NCBI RefSeq assembly: GCF_009363755.1
Contig: NZ_CP045417.1
Location: 1,302,001 to 1,366,000 of the forward strand
Length of the DNA stretch: 64,000 nucleotides
Direction: 5' to 3'
Source: Halomonas sp. THAF5a
GTDB lineage: Bacteria > Pseudomonadota > Gammaproteobacteria > Pseudomonadales > Halomonadaceae
Shown here: positions 6,997 to 16,844 of the stretch, one piece after another
Layout of the letters: every line of letters begins with the position of its first letter
How positions within the stretch are numbered: position 1 is the first letter of the stretch
Position numbers and translations under genes: made by a program
Notes under the pieces: model-generated
Databases searched by the model: none
What the model was told of the DNA's origin: nothing
The model's input: only the letters and a program-made list of their open reading frames with translations

Positions 6997-8406
6997 ATGA
7001 AGCGCTACGAGAAGTTCGCCGACAGCATCGCGACCCTTATCCGCCAGGGGGTGCTGGCCCCCGGGGAGCGCATCCCCTCGGTGCGCCAGGCCAGCCGGCA
7101 CCACGGCATCAGCCCCTCGACCGTGTTCCAGGCCTACTACCTGCTGGAGCGCCGCGGGCTGATCACCGCGCGGCCCCGCTCGGGCTATTTCGTGCGCGAG
7201 CAGGCCCGGCGGCTGATGGAGGAGCCCCGGGTCTCGGGGCAGCGGGCGGATCCCGCCGAGGTGGAGGTCAGCGAGCTGGCCTTCTCGGTGCTGGCGTCGC
7301 TGCAGGACACCCGCACGGTGCCCTTCGGCTCGGCGTTTCCGAGCCCCGAGCTCTTTCCCCTGGCGCGCCTGGCGAGCAGCATGGCGCGGGGGCTGCGCGA
7401 GCTTTCTCCCCACGCGGTGATCGCCGACATGACCGCCGGCCACCCCGACCTGTGCCGCCAGATCGCCCTGCGCTACATGCTCGGCGGCCTGCAGCTGCCA
7501 CTCGACGAGCTGGTGATCACCAACGGGGCCATGGAGGCGCTGAACCTGGGCCTGCAGTGCGTGACCCAGCCCGGCGACCTGGTGGCCATCGAGGCGCCCG
7601 CCTTCTACGCCAGCCTCCAGGTGCTGGAGCGCCTCGAGCTGAAGGCGGTGGAGATCCCGGTGCACCCGCGCGAGGGCATCGACCTGGACCTTCTCGAGGC
7701 ACGCCTGGCGGCGCTGCCCATCAAGGCCTGCTGGTTCATGAGCCACCTGCAGAACCCCCTGGGCGCGAGCCTCGACGAGGCGCGCAAGCGTCGCCTCTAC
7801 GCACTGCTGAAGCGCCACCGGGTGCCGATGCTCGAGGATGACGCCTACGCCGAGCTCTACTTCGGCGCCACGCCGCCGACGCCCGTGAAGGCGTTCGACG
7901 ACGCGGGCCTGGTGATGCACTGCGGCTCCTTCTCGAAGTGCCTGGCGCCGGGCTACCGCGTCGGCTGGGTGGCGGGCGGGCGCTTCGCCGCGGCGATCTC
8001 GCGCCTCCAGCTGATGACCACCATCTCGCCCTCCATCCCGGCCCAGGCGGCCATCGCCGACTACCTGCAGCGCGGCGGCTTCGATCGCCACCTGCGCACG
8101 CTGCGCCATGCCCTGGAGGCGCAGCAGGCCGCCATGCTGGCCTCCGCCGATCGTCACTTTCCCGCGGGTACCCGCATCACCCGGCCCGACGGCGGCTACT
8201 TCCTGTGGGCCGAGTTTCCCGAGCACGTCGACTCGCTGCGCCTGTTTCGCATGGCGCTGGACCAGGGCGTCAGCCTGGCCCCGGGGCCCATCTTCTCGGC
8301 CACCCAGGGTTTTCGCCACTGCGCGCGCCTGAGCTACGGGCACCCGTGGACGGCGCGCAGCGAGCGGGCCATGGAGACGCTGGGGCGGCTGATCGCCTCG
8401 TTCTGA
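6997..8406 (+). CDS. MocR-type regulator: GntR DNA-binding domain fused to a PLP aminotransferase domain
   Basis: A 469-aa fusion. Residues 1-75 form a GntR winged helix (RIPSVRQASRHHGISPSTVFQAYYLLERRGLI). The remainder is a fold-type I aminotransferase-like domain. The PLP lysine is in CGSFSKCLAPGYRVGW, and ITNGAMEALNLGLQ, FMSHLQNPLG and DDAYAELYFG are family landmarks. MocR proteins are transcription factors that sense PLP or amino-acid adducts. The sequence layout resembles the PdxR/YdcR groups, but the effector cannot be read from it. It is divergent from ccoG and convergent with the universal stress gene. Confidence 0.88.
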   Translation: MKRYEKFADSIATLIRQGVLAPGERIPSVRQASRHHGISPSTVFQAYYLLERRGLITARPRSGYFVREQARRLMEEPRVSGQRADPAEVEVSELAFSVLASLQDTRTVPFGSAFPSPELFPLARLASSMARGLRELSPHAVIADMTAGHPDLCRQIALRYMLGGLQLPLDELVITNGAMEALNLGLQCVTQPGDLVAIEAPAFYASLQVLERLELKAVEIPVHPREGIDLDLLEARLAALPIKACWFMSHLQNPLGASLDEARKRRLYALLKRHRVPMLEDDAYAELYFGATPPTPVKAFDDAGLVMHCGSFSKCLAPGYRVGWVAGGRFAAAISRLQLMTTISPSIPAQAAIADYLQRGGFDRHLRTLRHALEAQQAAMLASADRHFPAGTRITRPDGGYFLWAEFPEHVDSLRLFRMALDQGVSLAPGPIFSATQGFRHCARLSYGHPWTARSERAMETLGRLIASF

Positions 8407-8420
8407 CCCCATCCGCCGTC

Positions 8421-8469
8421 CAGACACGACGATGCCAGCCGGTGGCACCGGCTGGCATCGTCGTGTCTG
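8421..8469. terminator. Long perfect hairpin between convergent genes
   Basis: A 24-base arm (8421-8444), one central G and a perfectly complementary 24-base arm (8446-8469). There is no U-tract on either side. It sits 15 bases after the MocR stop and 14 bases from the stop of the opposing stress gene, so it probably serves both as a shared 3' end or mRNA stabiliser. Confidence 0.6.
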
Positions 8470-8482
8470 TCGCGGCCGAGGG

Positions 8483-8974
8483 TCAGTCGCGACGCGGCGG
8501 CACCACCACCACCGGCACGTGGGAGCGCTTGATCACCCCCTTGGTGATCTTGCCCGCGTAGCTCGCCGAGAAGCTGCGCTTGTTGGAGGCCATCACGATC
8601 ATGTCGCTGCCGCGGTCATGGGCGTGATCGGTGATCACCGCCGCCGGGTAGCCCTCCAGCACATGACGCTTCATCTCGCGGTCGCCATAGGCTGCCTCGA
8701 GCTCGGGGTGGCCCGCCCAGAAGGCCGCGATCTTCTCGTCCAGCACCTTGCTTGCCTCCTCGAGACGCTGTTCCCGCAGGGTCTCGAGGAGCTTGCGGTC
8801 CGGAATATTGGCTCGCAGGGTGCTCACCACGTCGTCGGACAGCGACTTGACCGCGTGCAGTACCTCCAGCTCCGCGCCGGTGGCCACCGCCAGGCCCACG
8901 GCGTGCGCCAGCACCGGATCGCAGTCGATCTTCAGCCCCACGCAGCACAGGATGCGACGGATACCATGGCTCAT
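8483..8974 (-). CDS. Universal stress protein family (UspA-like)
   Basis: A 163-aa protein with the UspA alpha/beta fold: MSHGIRRILCCVGLK at the N-terminus, a central acidic helical region and the C-terminal strand SHVPVVVVPPRRD. The glycine-rich ATP-binding loop (GxxG followed by GS) of ATP-binding Usp proteins is absent. The corresponding stretch reads MASNKRSFSASYAGKITKGV, so this is probably a non-ATP-binding subtype. I chose the second of two adjacent ATGs because AAAGGAGG is only one base from the first. Role: general stress tolerance, cytoplasmic. Confidence 0.85.
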   Translation of the reverse strand: MSHGIRRILCCVGLKIDCDPVLAHAVGLAVATGAELEVLHAVKSLSDDVVSTLRANIPDRKLLETLREQRLEEASKVLDEKIAAFWAGHPELEAAYGDREMKRHVLEGYPAAVITDHAHDRGSDMIVMASNKRSFSASYAGKITKGVIKRSHVPVVVVPPRRD

Positions 8975-9085
8975 CATGCCTCCTTTCACGGCGCGGCATC
9001 GGCGGCCGCGTTGCGCGATCATTGTCAGTCAACACTGCCTAGTTTACCGCACGGGGCCCCACGGCGCCGAACGTCCGGGGAGGCG

Positions 9086-9991
9086 TCAGATCGCCGGCGG
9101 ACGCTCGTTGATCAGCTGCCAGAACTGGTCGGCCGTGGCGGCGCCGCGGGCGGCTTGCCGGTAGCAGGCGACGATCAGCATCGGGCCGCCCAGGCGTTCG
9201 AGCAGGGACACCAGCTTGCCGGACTCCAGGTCCCCCTCGATCAGCCCATGCGGCAGCCAGCCGATGCCCAGCCCGGCCAGCGCCAGCTCCCGGATGCCGA
9301 TGGTAAACGCCGTCTCGCAGACTATCTCGATGTCGTAGTGGCGCTGCAGGTTCAGCAGGTAGGGCGATGCCAGCGCCTCCCCCAGGAAGCTGTCCGGGCT
9401 GTAGCCAATGAGGGGCAGCGCCGAGTCGCTCTCCAGATCGAAAAGGGGCTGGCCCAGTCGGTCTCCGGCACAGACCGGGATCAGCTGTTCACTGCCCAGG
9501 GTGACCCGCTCGATCCCCTCGCGGTCGGGGAACAGTGGCTGGCCCTCCCGCTCGCTGCACAGCAGCAGGTCGGCCTCGCCATGCTGGAAGTCGCGGATGC
9601 AGTCGCTGCGGTCGGAGGACTGGACCTGCAGGCGGGCCTGGGGGGCGTGCACGCGGAAGTGACGGAGCAGTCGCGGCAGGTAGCTGACCGTCAGGGTGTG
9701 CTGGGTGGTCAGGATCGCCCGGGGACCATGCTTGGCATCCGCCCGGAGGCGGCTGCGCATGGCGTACAGACGCGCCAGCCAGTCGCGCATCGAGGGCTCG
9801 TAGGTCCGCGCGTGGGGAGTGAGGGCGAGGCGCGGCGAATGGCGGTCGATCAGCTCCACCCCCAGCCACTCCTCCAGCTGGCGGATGCGCCGCGAGAAGG
9901 CCGGCTGGGTGACGTGGCGCATCTCGGCGGCCTGGGAGAAGGTGCCTGCCTCGATCAAAGCGAGAAAATCTTCAATCCACTCGATTTTCAT
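9086..9991 (-). CDS. LysR-family regulator, probable regulator of the sulfonate cluster
   Basis: A 301-aa LysR protein. The HTH (residues 1-65) contains WIEDFLALIEAGTFSQAA and VTQPAFSRRIRQLEEWLG. The effector domain runs from about residue 90 to the end. It is divergent from cuyA with about 215 bases of intergenic DNA between start codons, the usual position for a LysR activator of the neighbouring operon. The effector is unknown; a sulfonate such as cysteate or sulfite itself would fit. This is a positional inference. Confidence 0.85.
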   Translation of the reverse strand: MKIEWIEDFLALIEAGTFSQAAEMRHVTQPAFSRRIRQLEEWLGVELIDRHSPRLALTPHARTYEPSMRDWLARLYAMRSRLRADAKHGPRAILTTQHTLTVSYLPRLLRHFRVHAPQARLQVQSSDRSDCIRDFQHGEADLLLCSEREGQPLFPDREGIERVTLGSEQLIPVCAGDRLGQPLFDLESDSALPLIGYSPDSFLGEALASPYLLNLQRHYDIEIVCETAFTIGIRELALAGLGIGWLPHGLIEGDLESGKLVSLLERLGGPMLIVACYRQAARGAATADQFWQLINERPPAI

Positions 9992-10206
9992 AACAATCTT
10001 CCAGGAGGTGGGGGAGAGGCAGGCAAAACGGTGGTGTATGCAAAAAAGTAACCGTTCTCGAGCATCTTGGCATTGGTCCGCATAGGTGCGCGCGTATTAG
10101 CGTTGGGTCAGACCGGTCGGTGGCGAACGGTGACTCGCCGGCCCGTTGACCGTCTCACTTCGAGAGCACGCTTATGCCGCAACAAATTACCCGCCTGGAG
10201 GCCCGT

Positions 10207-11220
10207 ATGCACCTTTCCCGTTTTCCCCGTGTCCGCCTCGGCCACATGCCTACGCCGCTCGAGCCGATGGACAACCTGAGCCGTCTGCTGGGTGGCCCGC
10301 GCCTGTGGATCAAGCGCGATGACTGCACCGGCCTCTCCACCGGCGGCAACAAGACCCGCAAGCTCGAGTTCCTGATGGCCGATGCCCTGGAGAAGGGCGC
10401 CGACACCATCATCACCCAGGGCGCGACCCAGTCGAACCACGCCCGCCAGACCGTTGCGGCGGCCTGCAAGCTGGGCCTGGGCTGCCATATCCTGCTCGAG
10501 GACCGCACGGGCAGCCACGACCCGGCCTACAACTACAACGGCAACGTCTTCCTCGACCAGCTCCACGGTGCCACCGTCGAGAAGCGCCCCGGCGGCGCCG
10601 ACATGGCGGCCGAGATGGAGGCCCTGGCCGAGACCCTGAAGGCCGAAGGCAAGACCCCCTACATCATTCCCGGCGGCGGCTCCAACGAGATCGGCGCGCT
10701 GGGCTACGTCAACGCTGCCCTGGAGCTGCTCGCCCAGGCCAACGACATGGGCCTGCAGATCGACCACCTGGTGCACGCCACCGGCAGTGCCGGCACCCAG
10801 GCTGGCCTAGTGACCGGCCTCGCCGCCTGCAACGCCGGTATCCCGGTGCTCGGCGTCGGCGTGCGCGCGCCGAAGGACAAGCAGGAGGCCAACGTCTTCG
10901 CCCTGGCCCAGAAGACCGAGGCCAAGCTGGGCCTCTCCGGCGTGGTGAACCGCGAGGACGTGGTGGCCAACTGCGACTACGTGGGCGAGGGCTACGGCAT
11001 CCCCACCGACAGCATGGTCGAGGCCGTCACCCTGATGGCGCGCCACGAGGGCATCCTGCTCGACCCGGTCTACTCCGGCAAGGGCATGGCGGGCCTGATC
11101 GACCTGATCCGCAAGGGCCACTTCAAGGAAGGCGAGAACGTGGTCTTCCTGCATACCGGCGGTAGCGTCGCGCTGTTCGGCTACCCGGATGCCTTCGGCT
11201 TTCCCGACTACCAGGCGTAA
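10207..11220 (+). CDS. cuyA: L-cysteate sulfo-lyase / D-cysteine desulfhydrase family
   Basis: A 337-aa PLP enzyme of the ACC deaminase/D-cysteine desulfhydrase fold. [12 protein letters not shown] holds the PLP lysine (K49), followed by [11 protein letters not shown] and the phosphate-binding [12 protein letters not shown]. CuyA cleaves L-cysteate to pyruvate, ammonium and sulfite. The best start is the ATG at 10207, with TGGAGG six bases upstream; the in-frame ATG at 10174 has no such site. Context (HpsN, TRAP transporter, sulfite-exporter candidate) supports CuyA over D-cysteine desulfhydrase. No transmembrane or signal segment is visible, so it is cytoplasmic. It is the first gene of the cluster, divergent from its LysR gene. 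Confidence 0.88.
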   Translation: MHLSRFPRVRLGHMPTPLEPMDNLSRLLGGPRLWIKRDDCTGLSTGGNKTRKLEFLMADALEKGADTIITQGATQSNHARQTVAAACKLGLGCHILLEDRTGSHDPAYNYNGNVFLDQLHGATVEKRPGGADMAAEMEALAETLKAEGKTPYIIPGGGSNEIGALGYVNAALELLAQANDMGLQIDHLVHATGSAGTQAGLVTGLAACNAGIPVLGVGVRAPKDKQEANVFALAQKTEAKLGLSGVVNREDVVANCDYVGEGYGIPTDSMVEAVTLMARHEGILLDPVYSGKGMAGLIDLIRKGHFKEGENVVFLHTGGSVALFGYPDAFGFPDYQA

Positions 11221-11265
11221 CGACCGGCCCCGGCCCGAATGGGCCGTGCGGTGCCGAGTCGTACT

Positions 11266-11285
11266 CCCCGGGGTGCGCCCCGGGG
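11266..11285 (+). other. Hairpin between cuyA and hpsN
   Basis: CCCCGGGG (11266-11273) and CCCCGGGG (11278-11285) are separated by TGCG and pair perfectly. No U-tract follows, so partial attenuation or mRNA processing between cuyA and the downstream genes is more likely than full termination. Confidence 0.4.
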
Positions 11286-11302
11286 CTTCATCAGAGATTT
11301 GA

Positions 11303-12646
<1,344 letters not shown>

Positions 12647-12656
12647 GGTAGGTCCC

Positions 12657-13865
12657 ATGCGCCGTTTCGCGAAATCCTTTACCCAGCAGGAGCCGATCGC
12701 CGAGGAGGCGATCGAGGCCGCGGTGGCGGTCATGCGCACCGGCCGCCTGCACCGCTACAACCTGGTCGAGGACGAGAAGGGCGAGACCGCCCTGCTGGAG
12801 CAGGAGTTTGCCGCGAGCCTGGACGTGCCCTACGTGCTGGCCTGCGCCTCCGGGGGCTATGCGCTGCAGCTGGCGCTGCGCGCCTGCGGCCTCGAGCCCG
12901 GCGCTCCGGTGCTCTGCAACGCCTTCACGCTCTCGCCGGTGCCGGGCAGCATCCGCGCCGCCGGCGGCGAGGCCGTGCTGGTGGACATCCGCGAGGACAC
13001 CACCGTCGATCCCGATGACCTGGCCGCCGCGGCGAAGGAGAGCGGGGCGCGCTTCTTCCTGCTCTCCCACATGCGCGGCCATATCGGCGACATGGACGCC
13101 ATCGTGGCGGTCTGCGAGGCCCACGGCATCACCCTGATCGAGGACTGCGCCCATACCATGGGGGCCAGCTACGACGGCCGGCCCAGCGGTACCTTCGGCA
13201 AGGTCGGCTGCTTCAGCACCCAGACCTACAAGCACATCAACTCCGGCGAGGGTGGTTTCCTGAGCACCGACGATCCCGAGGTGATGCGCCGCGCGGTGAT
13301 CATGTCGGGCTCCTACATGCTCTACGACCGTCATCTGGCGGCCCCGTCGGCCGAGACCTTCGCCGAGACCCGACTGGTGACACCCAACATGAGCGGGCGG
13401 ATGGACAACCTGCGCGCGGCGATCCTGCGCCCGCAGCTGGCCGAGCTCGGCGCGCGCCAGCGGCGCTGGAACGTGCTCTACCGCCGCCTCGAGGCCGCCC
13501 TGGCCGAGATGGCCGAGGTCGAGACGATTTCACGGCCCGCCCGGGAGGACTTCGTCGGCAGCTCGATCCAGTTCAGGCTGCCGTCGCTCTCCCACGACAC
13601 GATCGCCCGGTTCATCGCCGGCTGCGAGGCGCGGGGTATCCCGCTCAAGTGGTACGGCAAGCCGCAGCCCGAGGACTACACCAGCCGCTACGACAGCTGG
13701 GGTTATCTCGCCGAGACGCGGCCGCTGCCCAATGCCGACCGCGTGCTGGCCACGCTGTGCGACCTGAGGCTGCCGCTGACCTTCGACGAACACGACTGCG
13801 ACGACATCGCCGAGCTGCTCGGCGATGCCCTGGCGCAGGCCACCGACACGACTACCCGCGGGTAG
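12657..13865 (+). CDS. DegT/DnrJ/EryC1-family PLP aminotransferase
   Basis: A 402-aa fold-type I aminotransferase. The PLP lysine K192 lies in TYKHINSGEGGF. ACASGGYALQLALRACG and IEDCAHTMGASYDG are the other cofactor-contacting motifs. DegT enzymes usually aminate keto sugars, but no sugar-nucleotide genes are near. It starts 10 bases after hpsN and is followed by the TRAP genes, so its substrate is probably part of the sulfonate route. It might interconvert an amino and an oxo form of a C3 sulfonate, such as cysteinolate and 3-hydroxy-2-oxopropanesulfonate. That is inference; it is not a known member of the HpsN or CuyA pathways. Confidence 0.85.
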   Translation: MRRFAKSFTQQEPIAEEAIEAAVAVMRTGRLHRYNLVEDEKGETALLEQEFAASLDVPYVLACASGGYALQLALRACGLEPGAPVLCNAFTLSPVPGSIRAAGGEAVLVDIREDTTVDPDDLAAAAKESGARFFLLSHMRGHIGDMDAIVAVCEAHGITLIEDCAHTMGASYDGRPSGTFGKVGCFSTQTYKHINSGEGGFLSTDDPEVMRRAVIMSGSYMLYDRHLAAPSAETFAETRLVTPNMSGRMDNLRAAILRPQLAELGARQRRWNVLYRRLEAALAEMAEVETISRPAREDFVGSSIQFRLPSLSHDTIARFIAGCEARGIPLKWYGKPQPEDYTSRYDSWGYLAETRPLPNADRVLATLCDLRLPLTFDEHDCDDIAELLGDALAQATDTTTRG

Positions 13866-13922
13866 TGCGTACCTCGCGTACGCAGACGCAGCACCCACCC
13901 GATGAAGAATGGAGTGACAACA

Positions 13923-14906
13923 ATGTTCAAGAAAACTCTCTTGGCTTCCGCCGTGCTCGCCACGCTGAGCACTCAGGCCGTCCAGGCCGAGACCTTCAAG
14001 GTCGGCATGGGCGATCCCATGGATTCCGACCAGGGGGCCCTGGCGCAGCGTTTCGAGGAGCTGGTCGAGTCGCTCTCCGGCGGCGAGATGCAGGTCGAGC
14101 TGTTCCCCGGCGGCCAGCTCGGCTCCGAGACCGGCATGATCCAGGACACCCGCATCGGCAAGCTCGACTTCGCCCTGGTGGGCGTGGGCAACCTGACGCC
14201 GTATGCGCCCCGCCTCGGCGCCCTGACCATGCCCTACGCGATCCGCAGCCATGCCGACGCGGTCAAGGCGACCACTGGGCCGCTGGCGGATCGCTGGAAC
14301 AGCATTGCCGAAGAGGAAGCCGGCGTGCACATCGTCAGCTGGCTCTATTCCAACTTCCGCTACCTGACCAACTCCCAGCGCCCGGTGACCACTCTCGAGG
14401 ACATCGAGGGCCTCAAGGTGCGGGTGCCGCAGAACGAGCTGATGCTCGCCACGTATGAGGCCTGGGGTGCCAGCCCGATCAGCATGTCCTGGCCGGAGGT
14501 CTTCACCGGCCTGCAGCAAGGCGTGATCGACGGTCAGGACAACCCCTACATCGTCAACTACACGATGAAGTTCCAGGAAGTGCAGGACTACCTCACCGAG
14601 ATCCACTACCAGTACTCCCTGCAGCCCATCGTGATGGGCGTGCGGACCTACGAGAAGCTTTCCGACGAGGAGCGCGCGATCATCGATCGGGCCGGCCTCG
14701 AGGCGCAGCTCTACGCCCTGCAGTTCCAGCTGACCGAGGCCTCCAAGGCCCGTGCCGGCATGGAGGCCGAAGGGGTCGAGGTCTCGACCCTCGAGGACGA
14801 GGACGAGTGGGTGCGCATCGCCAAGGAACAGGTCTGGCCGGAGTTCTATGACGAGATCGGCGGTCAGGAAGCCTTCGAGGAGATGCAGAAGGCCCTCGGC
14901 CACTGA
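13923..14906 (+). CDS. dctP: TRAP transporter periplasmic substrate-binding protein (DctP family)
   Basis: A 327-aa precursor. The signal peptide is MFKKTLLASAVLATLSTQAVQA with cleavage before ETFKV. The mature part has the DctP pattern (LFPGGQLGSETGMIQDTRIG; then LKVRVPQNELM; then GVIDGQDNPYIV). The start at 13923 has GGAGTG seven bases upstream; an in-frame upstream ATG at 13902 would spoil the signal peptide. It binds the substrate, here probably a C3 sulfonate, for the DctQM permease. It corresponds in position to HpsK of DHPS-using bacteria. Confidence 0.9.
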   Translation: MFKKTLLASAVLATLSTQAVQAETFKVGMGDPMDSDQGALAQRFEELVESLSGGEMQVELFPGGQLGSETGMIQDTRIGKLDFALVGVGNLTPYAPRLGALTMPYAIRSHADAVKATTGPLADRWNSIAEEEAGVHIVSWLYSNFRYLTNSQRPVTTLEDIEGLKVRVPQNELMLATYEAWGASPISMSWPEVFTGLQQGVIDGQDNPYIVNYTMKFQEVQDYLTEIHYQYSLQPIVMGVRTYEKLSDEERAIIDRAGLEAQLYALQFQLTEASKARAGMEAEGVEVSTLEDEDEWVRIAKEQVWPEFYDEIGGQEAFEEMQKALGH

Positions 14907-14913
14907 GTGAGGT

Positions 14914-14944
14914 CGGGCCGGGCGACGCCGCGTCGCCCGGCCCG
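14914..14944 (+). other. Hairpin between dctP and dctQ
   Basis: A perfect 14-bp stem (14914-14927 with 14931-14944) and a 3-base loop, eight bases after the dctP stop, with no U-tract. Such intra-operon hairpins commonly protect the upstream mRNA from 3' exonucleases and leave the binding protein in excess over the permease. Confidence 0.7.
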
Positions 14945-14982
14945 TCGCGCTTCTCGCACTCCCACCGGGGAAGGAGGCTTTC

Positions 14983-15537
14983 GTGTTAGACAAGCTCAAT
15001 CATATCGAGGATTACGCCTGCCGCTTCCTGCTCGGGGTGTTCGTCGTGCTGCTGTTCGTGCAGGTGGTCATGCGCGTGACACTGGGCATCGGCATGGCCT
15101 GGATCGAGGAACTGGCGCGCTACGCGTTCATCTGGTTCGTCTTCCTGGGGGCGGCCCATGCGGCCCATCTGGGTGCTCACAACCGGCTGCAGACCCACAT
15201 CAAGATGATGCCCCGGCGCGTCGCAAACACCCTGCTGCTGCTGGTCGACCTGATTTGGGTGGGCTTCTGCCTGGTGCTGGCCTGGAAGAGCCTGGACCTG
15301 ATCGGGCTGCTGCTGGAGTTTCCCTATGACTCGCCGGCCCTGGGCTGGTCGCTGGCCTACGTCTATTTCGTGTTCCCCATCGCCTTCGTGCTGATGGCCT
15401 TTCGCGTGCTGCAGGTGCAGTACCTGAAGTTGGTCAAGGGCATCGAACCCGGCGACGTGGATCAGCAGGAAGTCAGCAAGATTACCGAAGGGGAGTCCAA
15501 CACCACCGGCAACTCCTCCTCCAACGGCAAGGGGTAA
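14983..15537 (+). CDS. dctQ: TRAP transporter small permease (DctQ family)
   Basis: A 184-aa protein with four predicted transmembrane helices (about residues 15-35, 47-67, 88-108 and 125-147) and a hydrophilic Ser/Asn-rich tail. WIEELARYAFIWFVFLGAA is the conserved DctQ loop. It starts with GTG, supported by AAGGAGG five bases upstream. It forms the permease with DctM in the inner membrane. Confidence 0.9.
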   Translation: MLDKLNHIEDYACRFLLGVFVVLLFVQVVMRVTLGIGMAWIEELARYAFIWFVFLGAAHAAHLGAHNRLQTHIKMMPRRVANTLLLLVDLIWVGFCLVLAWKSLDLIGLLLEFPYDSPALGWSLAYVYFVFPIAFVLMAFRVLQVQYLKLVKGIEPGDVDQQEVSKITEGESNTTGNSSSNGKG

Positions 15538-15542
15538 GCAGC

Positions 15543-16823
15543 ATGGCCGCAACGGTTCTGTTTTCCATGTTCGGGGCGCTGCTGTTCTTCGGTGCGCCCA
15601 TCGTGGTGGCCCTCGGGGTCGCCTCCATGGCGGTCTACGTCCTCAGTGGCGATGATCTCAGCTCGCTGATCGAGCTAGCCTTTTCCGCCATCAACTCGTT
15701 TCCGCTCATGGCGCTGCCGTCGTTCATCCTGGCCGGCGCCCTCATGGGCGACGCCGGCATCGCCCGGCGCCTGATCCATATCGCCGAGGAGCTGGCCGGG
15801 CCCGCCGCCGGTGGCCTGGGCGCCGCCGCGGTCATGGCCTGCATGTTCTTCGGCGCGATCTCGGGCTCGGGCCCGGCGACCACCGCCGCGGTCGGCATGC
15901 TGGTGATTCCGGCGATGATCGAGCGTGGCTACGGACGCAGCTATCCGGCGGCGATCACCGCCACGGCCGGCGGGCTCGGGGTCGTGATCCCGCCCAGCAT
16001 GCCGCTGGTGATCTACGGCGTGACCGCCAACGAGTCCATCTCGGCGCTGTTCATGGCCGGGGTCTTTCCCGGCATCATGCTCGGCGTGGGCCTGATCGTG
16101 GCCAACTACATCACCGCCAAGCGCAACGGCTACCAGACCGAAGGCACGGGCTACGACAAGAAGCGCATCTTCAAGGTGCTGAAGGACGGCTTCTGGTCGC
16201 TGATGGCGCCGGTGGTGATCCTGGGCGGCATCTACTCCGGGATGTTCACGCCCACCGAGGCCGCGGTGGTCTCCATCTTCTATGCCCTGTTCGTCGGCAT
16301 CTTCATCCACAAGGAGTCGTCGCTGCGCGGTCTCAACGAGGCCTTCCAGAGCACCACCTGGCTGACCGGGCGGGTACTGATCATCATGTTCACCGCCACC
16401 GCCTTCGGTCGCATCCTGGTCGAGAACCACATCCCGGCGATGATCGCCCAGGGTATCCTGCAGATCACCGACAGCCTCTGGCTGGTCTGGATCCTGGTGA
16501 TCGGTTTCCTGCTGATCGTCGGCATGTTCATCGAGATCCTCGCGACCATCATGATCGTTACCCCGGTGCTGCTGCCGGTGATGGTGGAACTCGGTGTCGA
16601 TCCGGTTCATTTCGGCATCGTGCTGGTGGTGAGCCTCGGCATCGGTTTCTCCACGCCGCCGCTCGGCGAGAACATGTTCATCAGCTCGAGCATCGCCAAC
16701 GTCTCCATCGAGCGCATCTCGGTGCGGGCCATTCCGCTGGTCGGCTCCATGGTGGTGATCGACCTGCTGCTGGCGTTCTTCCCCCAGATCACCCTCTGGC
16801 TGCCCACGGTGCTGGGCTTCTGA
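15543..16823 (+). CDS. dctM: TRAP transporter large permease (DctM family)
   Basis: A 426-aa polytopic protein with about 11-12 membrane helices. Family motifs are GAISGSGPATTAAVG, IPPSMPLVIYG, FTPTEAAVVSIFYALFVG and GIGFSTPPLGENMF. It carries out sodium- or proton-coupled uptake of the ligand delivered by DctP. It begins five bases after dctQ. Length is normal for the family. Confidence 0.92.
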   Translation: MAATVLFSMFGALLFFGAPIVVALGVASMAVYVLSGDDLSSLIELAFSAINSFPLMALPSFILAGALMGDAGIARRLIHIAEELAGPAAGGLGAAAVMACMFFGAISGSGPATTAAVGMLVIPAMIERGYGRSYPAAITATAGGLGVVIPPSMPLVIYGVTANESISALFMAGVFPGIMLGVGLIVANYITAKRNGYQTEGTGYDKKRIFKVLKDGFWSLMAPVVILGGIYSGMFTPTEAAVVSIFYALFVGIFIHKESSLRGLNEAFQSTTWLTGRVLIIMFTATAFGRILVENHIPAMIAQGILQITDSLWLVWILVIGFLLIVGMFIEILATIMIVTPVLLPVMVELGVDPVHFGIVLVVSLGIGFSTPPLGENMFISSSIANVSIERISVRAIPLVGSMVVIDLLLAFFPQITLWLPTVLGF

Positions 16824-16844
16824 TCACCCATAAATAGGCCAACG

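Noticed and set aside
9992..10206. A specific LysR operator between the divergent LysR and cuyA genes.
   Set aside because: I could not pick out one convincing T-N11-A dyad; several weak candidates exist.
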